A stretch of 64,000 bases of DNA from Thecaphora thlaspeos (GCA_900291925.1 UWYS01000002.1:310001-374000), one strand, 5' to 3'. Positions 44,483-55,651 are shown, numbered from the stretch's first letter. Numbers and translations: made by a program. The notes: generated by a model from the letters alone, not told the origin.

Positions 44483-44942
44483 CTCGGAGGGCTGATGGCG
44501 CAGCCTTCGGGCGCAAGAAGGGGCTCGCCAAAGCAGGCAAGCGTCGAGGCAAGATCGGAGTACACAGCGGCTTCTAGATGGCCGGATCGAGGCCCTGTAT
44601 TGGAACGAGCTGGGGAGCGGCACTCATTGTACCTGTACTGACAGCAGTGCATGACCATGGCCAAGTAGCCATCGATTCCATCGCCCAACTGCCAACAATT
44701 CGACTCGTCTGCCTGGCTGGCGGCGACGGACCGCGTGGGCTGGGGAACGTCCATTTACGCGACGCGCGTGTTGGTCTGGCGGCCGGCCTGGCCGGGCCTT
44801 TTTTTGCAGTAGTTGAGTGTCGGGCTCGCCTTTGGTGACGCCCGTGTCGCGTCGTGCGTTCCACTGCACTCCATCACCTCACTCCTCTCATCAGCCCTCG
44901 ACCATACGGCAATCCTTGCTACGCCTCGCCAGCTGGCCTAAA
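44483..44942. other. Intergenic / MYH 5' region
   Basis: Contains GGGCCTTTTTTTGCAG at about 44795-44810, which looks like a 3' splice site, followed by an open basic stretch leading into the MYH frame. An upstream non-coding or small coding exon is possible. Confidence 0.4.
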
Positions 44943-47252
44943 ATGCCGGTATCGAGGCGCAGGAAACCTGGCCTTGCCAGCAACGGCGACAGCGACGGCG
45001 ACGATGCCTTTCTCCAAGCAAGGCCCACAAAGACAGCACGAAAGAGTGTTGGCTTGAAATCCCAAGGCGACCCTCTCGTCGCTCCGATTGAACTCCTCTG
45101 GCCAAGACTACCCGCACAACCCGGCAGACTACATGCGGCTGCCTACCACAGGCCGCACATGATGGATGATGCCGCTTCCATGGCCGGCCTGCTCACGTGG
45201 TTCGAAGGCGTGTCCTCGGACCGCCAGATGCCCTGGAGGCAAGACTGGATCGACCCTTCTCAAGGCTCAAAGAACTCTATCGACCGACTGCTTCGCGTCA
45301 GAGCCTACCAGGTTTGGATCTCAGAGATCAGTGAGTCACCTCAGCGGGACATTGATCGCTCGGTCTCGCGTTCTTGGTTGACCTTGTTTCTGCAACTCCT
45401 CTACCACAGTGCTTCAGCAGACCCGCGTCGAGACCGTCAAGGGCTACTGGACCAAGTGGATGGCCAAGTGGCCTACGATTGAGTCGCTCGCTGCCGCCAA
45501 GGCAGACGAAGTGCTGTCGGCCTGGAGAGGCTTAGGGTACTACAGCCGAGCGACACGTATCCACGTCGCAGCACAGAAGGTCGTCGAAGATCATGAGCTC
45601 AGAGGCATGCTTCCCGAGCTTCCCGAGGACCTCAAGAAGCACGTGCCGGGTGTCGGAAGGTATACGGCCGGCGCAATCTCGTCGATCGTCTTTGGACATG
45701 CAGTACCCATCCTGGACGGCAACGTAACGCGGGTGCTGTCAAGGCAGATGGCACTGCACGCCAGTCCTAAATCGAAGGAAACGACAAACCTGCTGTGGAA
45801 AGCCGCAGGCATGCTCGTCGAACAGGCCGCACTCGCTGGATCAACGACGAAGGGCGGGACTAAAAAGGGCGTTCCAAAACGAAGCCGGATTGCGGGCCAG
45901 TGGAACCAGGCCCTGATGGAGCTAGGGAGGTAAGTCTGCACCCTGGGGTCACGCGATGCTCTGGTGGATCACGCAAATCTAGGCTGACTCGGCTGCCGGC
46001 ACTCCTCCCGACAGCACTGTTTGCACGCCGAAGCCGAACTGCCAAGCTTGTCCCATTCGTGAGACGTGCTTGGCCTATTTAGAGGTGAGAATAAAAACAG
46101 CAGTCTCATGGCACGCGGAACGGTCGAGCGCAGTTCCTGATCATGACCTATGTCTCCATCGGACTTAGGGCAAGGATCTCGCGCTCAAGGCAACTGGTCA
46201 AGCCGGCATTGAGGCCCAGCAGTCACAACAGATCGTCGACATCGAGGACGCCTGTTCGTTATGTGAGCCAATATCGAGCGCTGAAGAAGAGGGCAAGGGG
46301 GACGCATCTCCGCCAATAACCAAGGCAGGTGTGTCCTGCAAGAAGAGCGCAGCAACGGCAGTGGAAGCAGCCAGCGAGAGGCGCGGACTGCGTCAAGCGA
46401 CGCTGAGCTTTGGTCCTAGCAAGGCCGAGCTCGTCGCAATACCGGAACGTCCACCCGCCTCTGGCAACACTGCTTCGATCTTACTCGCCGCCACACAACT
46501 CGAAAAGATCGAGGCCCACGTTAAGCTGTTTCCGATGAAAGCGATCAAGAAGCAGGTCAGGAAGGAGGAATGCATCGTCTGTGTCTTGCGGCGACCATCA
46601 ACGTCTGCAACAACTGGCGTCAAGGGCAAGAAGAGATTCAAAGCTGATCAATCGTACGAATACTTGATCGAGCAGCGGCCCAGCTCTGGTGAGTGCTGAG
46701 TTCCTTGAACAAGTGTGGACTTGAAAATCGATGGCTGACTGCTGCAGTCCCTCCTGGCGACCTTTAACAAAAGGGCTTCTGGCCAGCATGTGGCAATTTC
46801 CATCCCTTACCACGGTCGTCGAGGATGGCGATGAGCGATCGGAGATGTACCCCAACGAAAAGGCCAAGGATCTCCCCCTGCGCTTCGCAGGCGCAGTCCT
46901 CAAGATGGCCGAACCTGGCCAGGACACCCGGCTCTCGCACACGGGCAGTCTCGGCGACGTCACGCACATCTTCTCACACCTCCAGCTGCTGATGCGGATC
47001 CACGTCGTTACGCTGACCGATATCGGCGACGACCAGAACGATGCAGAGGGCAGGAAGCGTGGCGTCACCATGGTCAAGGAGGCCGCTGTGGGCGGAAGAG
47101 ATTCGCCGGCAAAGAACAGGAATTTCGGCACTGCAATGTTGTATACAGCCGACAGCAGATGGGCATCGGAGGAAGAGGTCGAGGCGGAGAGCATGGGTAC
47201 CGGTATGCGCAACTGCTGGGCCTTGGTGGTGCAGGCACCTGGAGATGCGTAA
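44943..47252 (+). CDS. MYH1: A/G-specific adenine DNA glycosylase (MutY homologue)
   Basis: Exons 44943-45330, 45410-45929, 46015-46084, 46169-46688 and 46774-47252; 1977 nt, 658 residues. The catalytic Glu lies in WISEI-MLQQTRVE, split by intron 1. The helix-hairpin-helix is HVPGVGRYTAGAI and the catalytic Asp is in VPILDGNVTRV. The iron-sulfur ligands are VCTPKPNCQACPIRETC (C-x5-C-x2-C-x5-C; the first gap is one shorter than the usual six). A Ser/Lys-rich linker follows, then a MutT-like C-terminal domain that recognises 8-oxoG: EYLIEQRPSSG joined to LLASMWQFPS fixes intron 4, and VTHIFSHLQLLM follows. The enzyme removes A opposite 8-oxoG. It is longer than S. pombe Myh1 because of the linker and insertions. 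Confidence 0.92.
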
Positions 47253-48673
47253 ATCACGATGTGGCCGGGCGAGTCATCGCTGTAAATTCGACTTGCTCGC
47301 GCACCTCGGCGCTTTCGAATAGACATCGATCATCTCAGCCACAAGGGACTGTAGTCGTTGGCCGCCACGCTCCGTAAACGACACGAAGAAGCGCTGCGAG
47401 CCTTGGTACATAAAGCACAGACGAGAAAGGCGCCAAGGCGCGTCCGTATGCCCGAGCGAGGCCGATCGTCGCCGGCGGGTTCTTCAGGAAACGTACGTTC
47501 CATCGCTCTACACCTGTTCTGTTGCGACGGGTCGGTGCAAAGAGATGTGTGCCTCTGAGATCGCCTGATGTTGAACGAGGACAGACGGCCGGAGGATGAG
47601 CGTTTAACGCCAGGGCCGCATGCTGGTGAGGCGGACCTTGGCGCGTTTGACGCGGCGCCTGGGCACACTCTTGTTGGACGGCAGACCTGACCGACGGGCC
47701 AACTACAGGGTCAAGACTGGGGATCCGGCGGCTGGAGCGGCTGTAAAAGCAGCTTGGTCAAGCCTCGTCCATCCATGCTTGCGCAGACACCTGCTTCACA
47801 TCTAGCGCTCCCGAAGCTTGACGCGACCCTCGCGCGGCGGGGCGGCAGGGGAAAGGGGACTCGAATAGCTGAGCAACACCTGACGACTAGTCAGCCTTGC
47901 AGGCGGCTCGAGCTCCAGCGACGCAGCGACGCCGGCCGAGGCGGGTTGGGCGGACATCCTCCCTTTCTGCCTGACAGTTGAGCGTTAGAGCGTCGCTTCT
48001 CGCTCATGTGGCGCCACGCACAAAACCTCATCTCTCTGCAACTCACCAGTCTTCGTCTCTGCTCTTTCAGTTGATGGACCCTGACTGACTCCGGCTTTTC
48101 GTTTGGGGCTCGTACATAACGTTATCGACAAGGGTGCTCGGAATCAAAAACGGTACAGACATGTATGCTCTCTACCAACAGGCCCCTGCCGTCTTGGACG
48201 TCTTGCCTTGGTACAATGGTTCGCCAACCTTGACCCTCTCTCGTTCTAGCCCAGTCTAGCCCACACAGCGCTCAAACTCACCAAGGCCATCGCCCAGTGG
48301 CGCTCCGCTCCTGTCGACCTGCTCGCCGCACACAAGGCTTTCTCGCAAACACCGTCGCCACCTTGACGGCGCTTTTTCTTTTTCTTTTTTTTCTTTGTCC
48401 GCTTTTAGCTACCGCCATCGATCAAGAGTGACTGCCACACCCAACACCCGACTCTTTGACGACTACCGCTGCGGCGATGTACGACAACCAGACGGCATGT
48501 TGGCCTGTCAAGGCCCCTGATGTGGATGTCACCTCTCGGATAAATCATGTCGATAGAATGCAGCTGACCAGCCCCTCGAAGCCGGCTCCCGCCACTTCTA
48601 CCAGCTGCGACAAGCGCCCAACATCCCCCCAGTCGCTTCGTGGCGCACACAGCGAGCGTGGCGACGCGCGCAG
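47253..48673. other. Intergenic stretch, no gene recognised
   Basis: 1.4 kb with only short, unrelated open frames on both strands. A T-rich pyrimidine tract lies at 48373-48400. The right end is promoter or N-terminal region of the following MFS gene. Confidence 0.4.
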
Positions 48674-51034
48674 TTGCCACCACTACAGCTCCAGCACACG
48701 GGCAAATCCAACCTGCAGCCTGTCACGCATCCCGACGTAGACGAAGACGACGAGATCAAGCTCACCTCTCTACGACTGAGCCCCGATGGCGATGGCGGGA
48801 CCGCGGACAAGGCGCACCTGTCAGATCGGACAAATTACTTGCCAAAAAAGCAGGTGAGCCCGTCAAGCGTGATCTTTCTCAGTGTCCAGGCATCGCGCTA
48901 ATGGTCAGAGACATGTTTCCGTTTGCTTCTTTGGGTCGCATCTACCGCAAGGTGATACTCGTCTTCGCCGGTCTCTCTTGTGCTCTCTTCATTGCTCTCC
49001 TCGATCAGACGATCATTGCCACCGCTCTACCCACTATTACCGGTGCCTTTGACGCCAGCAGCGACTCGGCCTGGCTCTCGTCATCCTACTTTCTCACCTC
49101 GACCGCCGCCACGCCGCTTTACGGTCGCTTCTCCGACATATTTGGGCGAAATGTCTGCATGCTCCTTTGCCTTGCTTTCTTCCTGCTCGGCTCCGTACTC
49201 TGCTCAGCGGCCCAGAGCATGAGCCAGCTCATCGTCTTCCGTGCCATTTCTGGTGTTGGAGGAGGCGGTATCGTTACGCTCGTCATGGTCGTCATGAGTG
49301 ACGTCGTCAGCCTCCGAGAGAGGGGCAAATATCAAGGGTTCATCGGTGTCATCATCGCCACAGCCAACTCGTTAGGTCCCCTGCTGGGCGGGGTGGAGGT
49401 GGTGCTTCATCAGTAAGTCCTTCCCAGGCTTGTAGGGCACGAGCCGTTACACGTTGTTCCGCTTTCGGCATGGCTGATCTCAAGACTCGCTTTGTATGCT
49501 TTCGAGTAGTCTCTGTGCCCATCAGCATCCTCGCCTTCGTTGTGGTAATCTTTGTGCTGCCCCTCAAACAGGTCGAAGGAGATCTCAAGTCCAAGTTGGC
49601 CAAAATCGACTGCCTCGGCGTCGCTCTGATCCTGGCCGCAACGGTGCTCATCATGCTTGGCCTCAATTCGGGCGGACAGACGTATCCCTGGACCGATCCT
49701 CGCGTCATAGGGACTATAGCCCCGGGAGTTGTGGTCTATGCGACCTTTGTATTCGGTAAGCTTCTTTTTTTCGCCGAACTAGCTGGACTGCGCCGAATGG
49801 GAAACTCACTCTACACGAGTCGGACCAAACTCTCTGCAACGATTGATTACAGTCGAGATCAGAGTGGCCACGCTTCTGCTCATCCCGATGTCGCTTTTCA
49901 AGGACGGTACGGTCGCCTCCGTCTTCATACAGACGGCCTGCTCGGGCGGCATCTACTATCTCTTGCTCTTCTTTGTACCCCAGTACCCCCAGGTGATCAA
50001 GGGCTACACGGGCGTCCTGGCAGGCGTCTGCCTGATCCCGCTGATGGCGGTGCACGTCTTCACGAGCGTAGCGTCGGGCATCATCGTCTCCAAGACGGGA
50101 AGGTACAAGCTCCTGATCTTGATCGAGTTTGCCATCTTCTCGGTGGGTATCGGTAGTCAACGCAGACCGTGGGCAGGCCCTCGCAGTCGACCTCGACGAC
50201 TGAAGCTGATCTCCTCTCCCAACAAATCCTCCCACCTCTTCCCAGACCGTCGCCCAAACAGGTCGGCGTAGGCCTCCTATCACTGCTGGACATCCACACA
50301 CCGATCGGCGAAATTGTCGCTTTCCTCATAATCACTGGATTTGGCTCGGGGGGCACAATGCAGACGACGCTCGTCGCCGCCCAGAACGCCGTGGACTGGA
50401 AGGACCTGGCCGTTTTGACGGGGACGCGCAACTTCACGCGGCTATTTGGAGGCACGCTGGCACTAGCAGCAAGCTACACCAGTGAGTAGCAGCATACATC
50501 GTTTAGTGGCAAGAGCAACACCGACGGAAGAGATGGAGGGAAATGATGGGTTGACAAACACATAAAAATCTTTACTGGATGAAACAGTCCTGAACAATTC
50601 GGTGCGAAAACACCGCGATGGCATCGACGAGTCGATTGTGCGTCAGGTCCTGGCCGACCCCACGGCGATCCGAACCGGAGCCCTTGCGCCGGAACTCAGA
50701 GATCAGCTGCTCTCGTACGTCACGCGGCTTGCCTTCTCGTCTCTGATGGACTGCGACATGTTGCTCATCTCACTTCCTCTGTGCTTGCCCACGACTCGGC
50801 GGGGCTTGTGTGCGGGGGTTCCACAACGTGTTCTACTTTGGCCTGGACATGATCCTCGTCGCTTTCCTGCTGACCCTTTTGTTCATGAAGGAGATTCCGC
50901 TCGACAAGGCGGACGACAAACAGAAGAAGGAAGAGGCGAAGCAGTGGCTGGAGGATCGAAAGACTCGCAAGAAAATGCAGCGACAAGCCGGAGATGGCGA
51001 CCTCGAGGCGTCGGAAGCGGCTGTCAAGGAATAG
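48674..51034 (+). pseudogene. DHA2-type MFS transporter, intron-rich copy 2, probably non-functional
   Basis: 48674-48851 reads as an acidic cytosolic N-terminus (HPDVDEDDEIKLTSLRLS). The transporter proper has ATGs at 48901 and 48913: VFAGLSCALFIALLDQTIIA, TALPTITGAFDASSDSAWLS, ATPLYGRFSDIFGRNVCML, FRAISGVGGGGIVTLVMVV. Relative to copy 1 a 17-bp deletion at about 49388 destroys the GPLLGGxxxxxGWRW segment and shifts frame. Later exons are about 49510-49755, 49853-50142, 50262-50481, 50588-50714 and about 50810-51034. The acceptor expected near 50800 lacks AG. The C-terminal tail PLDKADDKQKKEEAKQWLED is intact. Possibly an exporter recently lost; sequencing error is the alternative. Confidence 0.75.
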
Positions 51035-51134
51035 CAGGGAGCCGTTCAAGCCTTGCGAGCCAGCCTTGGCGTTGCATGTACTCTGTCGTGACCACGAGCC
51101 CGTTTCCTCGACAGCCTAGCGACAAATTAGAATG

Positions 51135-51854
51135 TTAGAGGTACATCTCCTCACCCCTCTGTTCTCTCCTCTCCTTGATCTCCTCGTCCATCTGGTCGAT
51201 GGTCCCGGATGAACCCTGTCCCCAGCTTCCCCACCTCGACTCGCTTGTTTTATTTCTACTGCCCCCAGCTGTCATCGAATCAAACTTGCCGGTCTGCCTC
51301 CTGGGAAAGGGGTTCGAGACGCGTGCTCTGTCGGTGCTACCGTTCCATCCTATTCCCGTAATGCCGAGCGCAGGTGCGAGTATGACCCTGGCGAAGATCT
51401 CGCCGAACCCGAGCATGACGCCGTTGATGAAGGGAAGTCCGAGGTTGATGAGGAGCGACGATGTCAAGAGGGCCAATCGACGCTGGATTGTGAGCGACGA
51501 AAAAGGTGAGAGGGCCGCGAGGGTCAATGAGCCCGAAGAGGAATAGTGCGGATCGCTTGTGTTCGCCACACCAGTCTCTTGCTCGTCTGGCTCTTCGTCA
51601 CTGTTTTCAGGATGACTGGAACCGAGTTCAGAAGGAGTCGACCCTTGCTCGGCGTCCTTCTCATCTTGTGCGTCTGAGGAGCGTTCGTCGGCGTGGCGCG
51701 GAATGAAGCGGGGCATGCCTGTCGCCGAGACGGTTGGATTTGTTTCTGTCTCACCGCCGTGACTGGTCGAGGTGATTGGGGCATGGTGTCCGCCTTCGGA
51801 AGAGTGATGGAAGAGGTGTGGCCCGCCCGAGGTGCTCGACTGAGAATCGGACAT
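51135..51854 (-). CDS. MIM1: Mitochondrial outer-membrane import factor MIM1 (TOM13 family)
   Basis: Single exon, 239 residues. The first 110 residues are acidic and Ser-rich (cytosolic, disordered). The conserved core is LSPFSSLTIQRRLALLTSSL then LINLGLPFINGVMLGFGEIF, a single membrane helix with the NxxLPFxNGxxLGFGE motif of Mim1/TOM13. A basic Ser/Gly-rich tail follows and ends ERREQRGEEMYL. Mim1 with Mim2 inserts helical outer-membrane proteins and aids TOM assembly (family knowledge). It is longer than yeast Mim1 (113) because of both tails. It is convergent with MFS copy 2; stop codons are about 100 bp apart. Confidence 0.85.
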   Translation of the reverse strand: MSDSQSSTSGGPHLFHHSSEGGHHAPITSTSHGGETETNPTVSATGMPRFIPRHADERSSDAQDEKDAEQGSTPSELGSSHPENSDEEPDEQETGVANTSDPHYSSSGSLTLAALSPFSSLTIQRRLALLTSSLLINLGLPFINGVMLGFGEIFARVILAPALGITGIGWNGSTDRARVSNPFPRRQTGKFDSMTAGGSRNKTSESRWGSWGQGSSGTIDQMDEEIKERREQRGEEMYL

Positions 51855-51892
51855 GGTGCAATGCGGAGCTATAACGGCTCGAGCGTAGTGGA

Positions 51893-52430
51893 TGCGGCCG
51901 TGTCGTAAATGCCAAGGTGTTCGCCAGCTGGACCTTGTTCTGGAAGGGCGAGGTGCGAGATTATGCTTTTGGCGAGGGGGTTATGATCGCTTTGATCCGT
52001 GTTCTGGTAAGACGGAAGGGCTAGACTTTGGCCGTCAACGTCGTCGTCGTCGTCGTCAAAGATCTTTGGTTCCTTCTCTGCGTGTGTGTCGGTCTCTGAG
52101 CCGGCGTCGAGGCGCTGTGGATGCGGAGGCGCAGGGGGTGCTTCGAGGCGCCCTTGCGGTGGTGGCCAAGGTAGAACTGAAAGAAGCAGCCGAGCAAATC
52201 TGAAAGTTGGGTCGGCCGAGGGGCTTGACCTTGGGTTTCTTAAGGAGGCCCGACGTGATGTCTGAGGGTGACTGCGGGCTGGCGCCGGTACTGATGGCCT
52301 GAGGTGCGGATTGCTGATCGAGGCCCGGCACTTGCTCGTTGTCAAATGACGATGATGGTGGCGGTGGTGGCGGTGGTTGTGTTTGTTGTGGTGAGATGGA
52401 CGAGAGGACTGGGGCGGCGGTGGACGGCAT
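51893..52430 (-). CDS. Uncertain gene: Pro/Ser-rich protein with poly-Asp, frame change unresolved
   Basis: An ATG at 52430 opens MPSTAAPVLSSISPQQTQPP, then a proline run, FDNEQVPGLDQQSAPQAIST and LLKKPKVKPLGRPNFQ. In another frame the run KEPKIFDDDDDDVDGQSLAL and LPEQGPAGEHLGIYDTAAST to TAG near 51890 looks coding. An intron with a weak GTTCTA donor near 52180 and a CACGCAG acceptor near 52086 would join them; alternatively a frameshift is present. No family recognised. The TAG lies about 40 bp before the MIM1 start on the same strand. Confidence 0.35.
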
Positions 52431-52947
52431 TGTGCCGTGTGAGTCTTAGAGTGCCCGCGGCCAAGGGAAAAGGGGTCTCTGACTTGGCGATTCTGTCTCT
52501 GTTGGCGTCAGCGTCGCCGCGTCTGCTCCACTTCGTGGCCCGACCGCCTCTCGGCTCCGCGCCGAGATCACCGGGATGGGGCTAGTACCTCCAGGAGCAA
52601 AGCGAGGCGCGATCTGACCACGACCGACGTGTAAATTATATCATTGTATTCATTTTTCCTTAAAGGATGCCTTTGGCGCAAGTATTGGATTCGACAACGA
52701 CGACGACGATGATCGGGTCCCCTGAGGTGACTGAGTGATAGCTGGATGAGAGGTATGTAGTGGTCTCGAGAAAGATACATGCATAGCTCAGCCGGGATGG
52801 CTCGGGACCCTGCCGATAAGAGTGCGACGAGAGACAGGGGATGCAACCGTGCATATAGAGACCCTGCGCCCGCCTTGCTGCCACCTCGATGACGTAGGAG
52901 CGCAACAGGGCTATAAAGTTATATCAGTCTGAGTGCACTACCTCTGA
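52431..52947. other. Intergenic region upstream of F-box gene
   Basis: A GACGAC-type short repeat (52694-52710) and a TATA-like word at 52911-52918. An ATG-started open piece at 52666-52725 could be an upstream exon of the F-box gene but is unsupported. Confidence 0.4.
52911..52918 (+). promoter_or_regulatory. TATA-box candidate for the F-box gene
   Basis: GCTATAAAGTTATA context about 35 bp before the start of the open F-box frame. Motif only; no other core element seen. Confidence 0.4.
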
Positions 52948-55651
52948 GTGTCTTTCCCTCGTCTTGCCACTCTGCTACATCTTCGCCGTCAGCCGTCAAG
53001 CATCCGCCTCGGGAGCTGCCTGGCCCCCCGACTGCCAACGACGGACCTTTCGCGCTCGCCGCTCCTCAACCTGCCCCTCGAGATCCTGCACTCGATCCTC
53101 TTCGAGCTGCCTCCCGCCGACATCGAGCACTTTGCGCAGACCTCGAGGTCCGCTCGCCTCTCGCTTTACGCCCACGATGGAACGGGCGACTTGCACTTCT
53201 GGACCATCGTGTTCCGCCGTCACTGGGACGTCGAGCTGTTCCCTCTCGACAGCGGCCCCACCGCTGTCGGCAGTGATCAAGCGGGCGCTTCCGGGCGCGT
53301 TGCAGCGCCGTTGCGGCTCATCCGACAGCGCGAGGCGGCCTGGCGCAGCCTGGCGCAGTCACAGACAGACGGAGGCGTCGTCATCCAAGACTACAACGCT
53401 GTCCTCGACGCCCTCCTTGGTGCCGCCGAGTCTCGGCTGCCGAATGGCCGCAACACCGCCTGGCTAGATGGTCTGACGACGGGCAGCCGCCCCACGCCCT
53501 GGGCCAACTGGATCTTTCCGCGCCGCAAGCCAGAGCAGCAGGCCTCGTGCAGGCAAGCCGTCTCCATGTATCCGCATGTCTATGGCCAAATCGATCGATC
53601 GGCGGCGGCGGGCCAAGCAAAGCGCCGCAAGACGGCAAACGACGTTATCATTACTGGCGGCCCCGACGCTGAGGCAGCGGCAGCAGAGGCGGAAGCCGCT
53701 GTTGACGCTGCCGCCGCTGCCGCACCACTGTCGGTATCGTACGACACAAGCGAGGCTCGACTGGGAAGGCGATCGATCAGGCTGCTGAGGCGCGCCCTGC
53801 CCAGCTGCCTCCAGGCGCTCGTTGAAGACACGGCAGGTCTCAACTCAGCAACACCAGACACCGAGCTCGCCGCACGCATCTACTGCCTGCGCGGCCCTCA
53901 GACGGAGGCAAAGAACTGCGCCACGGCTCGTATAGCGACCAGGAGGAGGGTCTACGACTCGGGCTGGACCGGATGGGAGAACGGGTACGGCCCCTTTCAC
54001 TTCTACCGGCGCAGGGACCTTCCCGTAGACGAAGCCGACGACTTGGACTCCGACTCGGACAACACCACCGACACAGAGGATATCAATCCCGACCCTGTAC
54101 CCATCTTCTACGAAAGCAGCAGTGACGAGGAAGACGCTACACCTGCAGATGTCGCAGATGACGGACACTCGCGGGCCCTACACCGAGGCAGAAGCGACTA
54201 CGGCAGTGATGGCAGCAATATGGCCGGCGAAGGGAGCGGCGCTTTCCCCCATGGCATTCTGCCGCCTGGCCTTGATGACGATTTCCCCATCATCTTCGCC
54301 TCAGACAGAGCCGAAGACGACGATGACGATGATGATGACGAGGATGACGAGGATGAGGACGACAACTTCGATCTAGACGGCTTCATGGATCCGATGGGTC
54401 TCCGCGAGCTACTTCGAGGAGGTCTCGTCCGAAACCACACAGGCTGCTACGTCCGCGATCAGGCCGACACTTACCACAAGAAGCTTGTGGAAGAAGGATC
54501 AGCAGAGCGTTCTGGCGACGAGCAAGACACGCAACAAAGCTCGTCGAAGCTGCGCTGCCGTAAGCGAGTCGACTGGAAGATGGTGGAGGCTATAATAGTC
54601 ATGCACGACAACCTCCAAGAGGCGAGAGCGACGAACTGGGGGCACGAACTGCGCTTGCCCAAGACGACCAACTGGGCCGGTCTCGTAATCGACCCGATGG
54701 AGCTTCGCGGCCCCCTCTCCATGCCGGTCGGATGGTCACATAGCATTGGAAAAGAATCAGACTTGCTCAACTTCAAGCCGCACGATTGGGCTCGCGTCGA
54801 AGGGTTCTGGGGCGGAACATATGGTGAGTGCGGTCAAGCTAGTCGCCCCAAGACGTGCAGAGACAACCCTCCTGACTCTCCACTGACAGCTGTGCTTGTC
54901 CCTTTTGGCCCCGATTCTGCATCGACCAGCGTTTCTCGACTACTCGGTCTTCATCGCTTCCAACGCCGGCTTCGCGCAGCACAGGAGCATCTTGACAGAG
55001 TGCATTGCCGCACGGGACCAGATGTCTCGAGACGGCAACGCCACCACATCATCCACCAATGGCAAGGGCAGCGCTAAGCCACCTCTTCCATGCCACGCGG
55101 GCGTGAGCGATAGCAAGCATCGATGCGAGCTCTGCCTCGTCTTGCCGACGCTGCAGAGCACCAAGGAAGCGTTCGGCGATCTCCTACAGCTTCGGCTGGA
55201 GCTGCTCAACCCGGCTGAACGACTGCCCTCCGATGCAGCCGAAGGAGGCGACGAAGACGAAGATGCCGAATTCCCCACGCTGCGCTTCCGCGGCATGACG
55301 GTGGTGACCAGTTCCAGCCAGCCGCGGGGAAGCTTGTACGGCACCGTCCGACCCGTCTTCGGGGCGCCCTCACACTCCAACGGATCCGGCAGTGGCACAG
55401 CGAAGCGGAGGATCGAAGCCATCCACTGGTCCTTTGTGCACGGCTACGACGGAGAGGACCGGTGACAGTCGGAGGCGGTGCAGCCGGGCCCGCCGGGGAG
55501 CACGGCGCCCATGTATGCCATTTGGTCCGACTCAGGCCACGAGAGGAATAGCCCCAACGGCCCGGCGGTCTATTGGAGGATGGACGCGAGACCTTGGAAG
55601 GAGGTCCAGACCCTTTTGGCAGAAGAGGACAGGAGAGCACGCAGCGGATGA
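52948..55651 (+). CDS. F-box protein with missing start codon and in-frame TGA
   Basis: Exon 1 frame to 54823 and exon 2 from 54930 (donor ATATG|GTGAGT, acceptor CGACCAG, joining FWGGTY to AFLDYSVFIASN). The F-box (about 53065-53180) reads SPLLNLPLEILHSILFELPP then ADIEHFAQTSRSARLSLY and HFWTIVFRRHW. The middle has poly-Asp/Glu (54319-54363). The conserved tail carries MPVGWSHSIG, LRFRGMTVVTSS and IEAIHWSFVHGYDGEDR. TGA at 55463-55465 then stops the frame, but 61 more sensible codons follow (QSEAVQPGPPGS, MYAIWSDSGHERNSPNGP, VYWRMDARPW) to TGA at 55649. No in-frame ATG precedes the F-box. SCF substrate-receptor role by family; target unknown. Confidence 0.75.
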
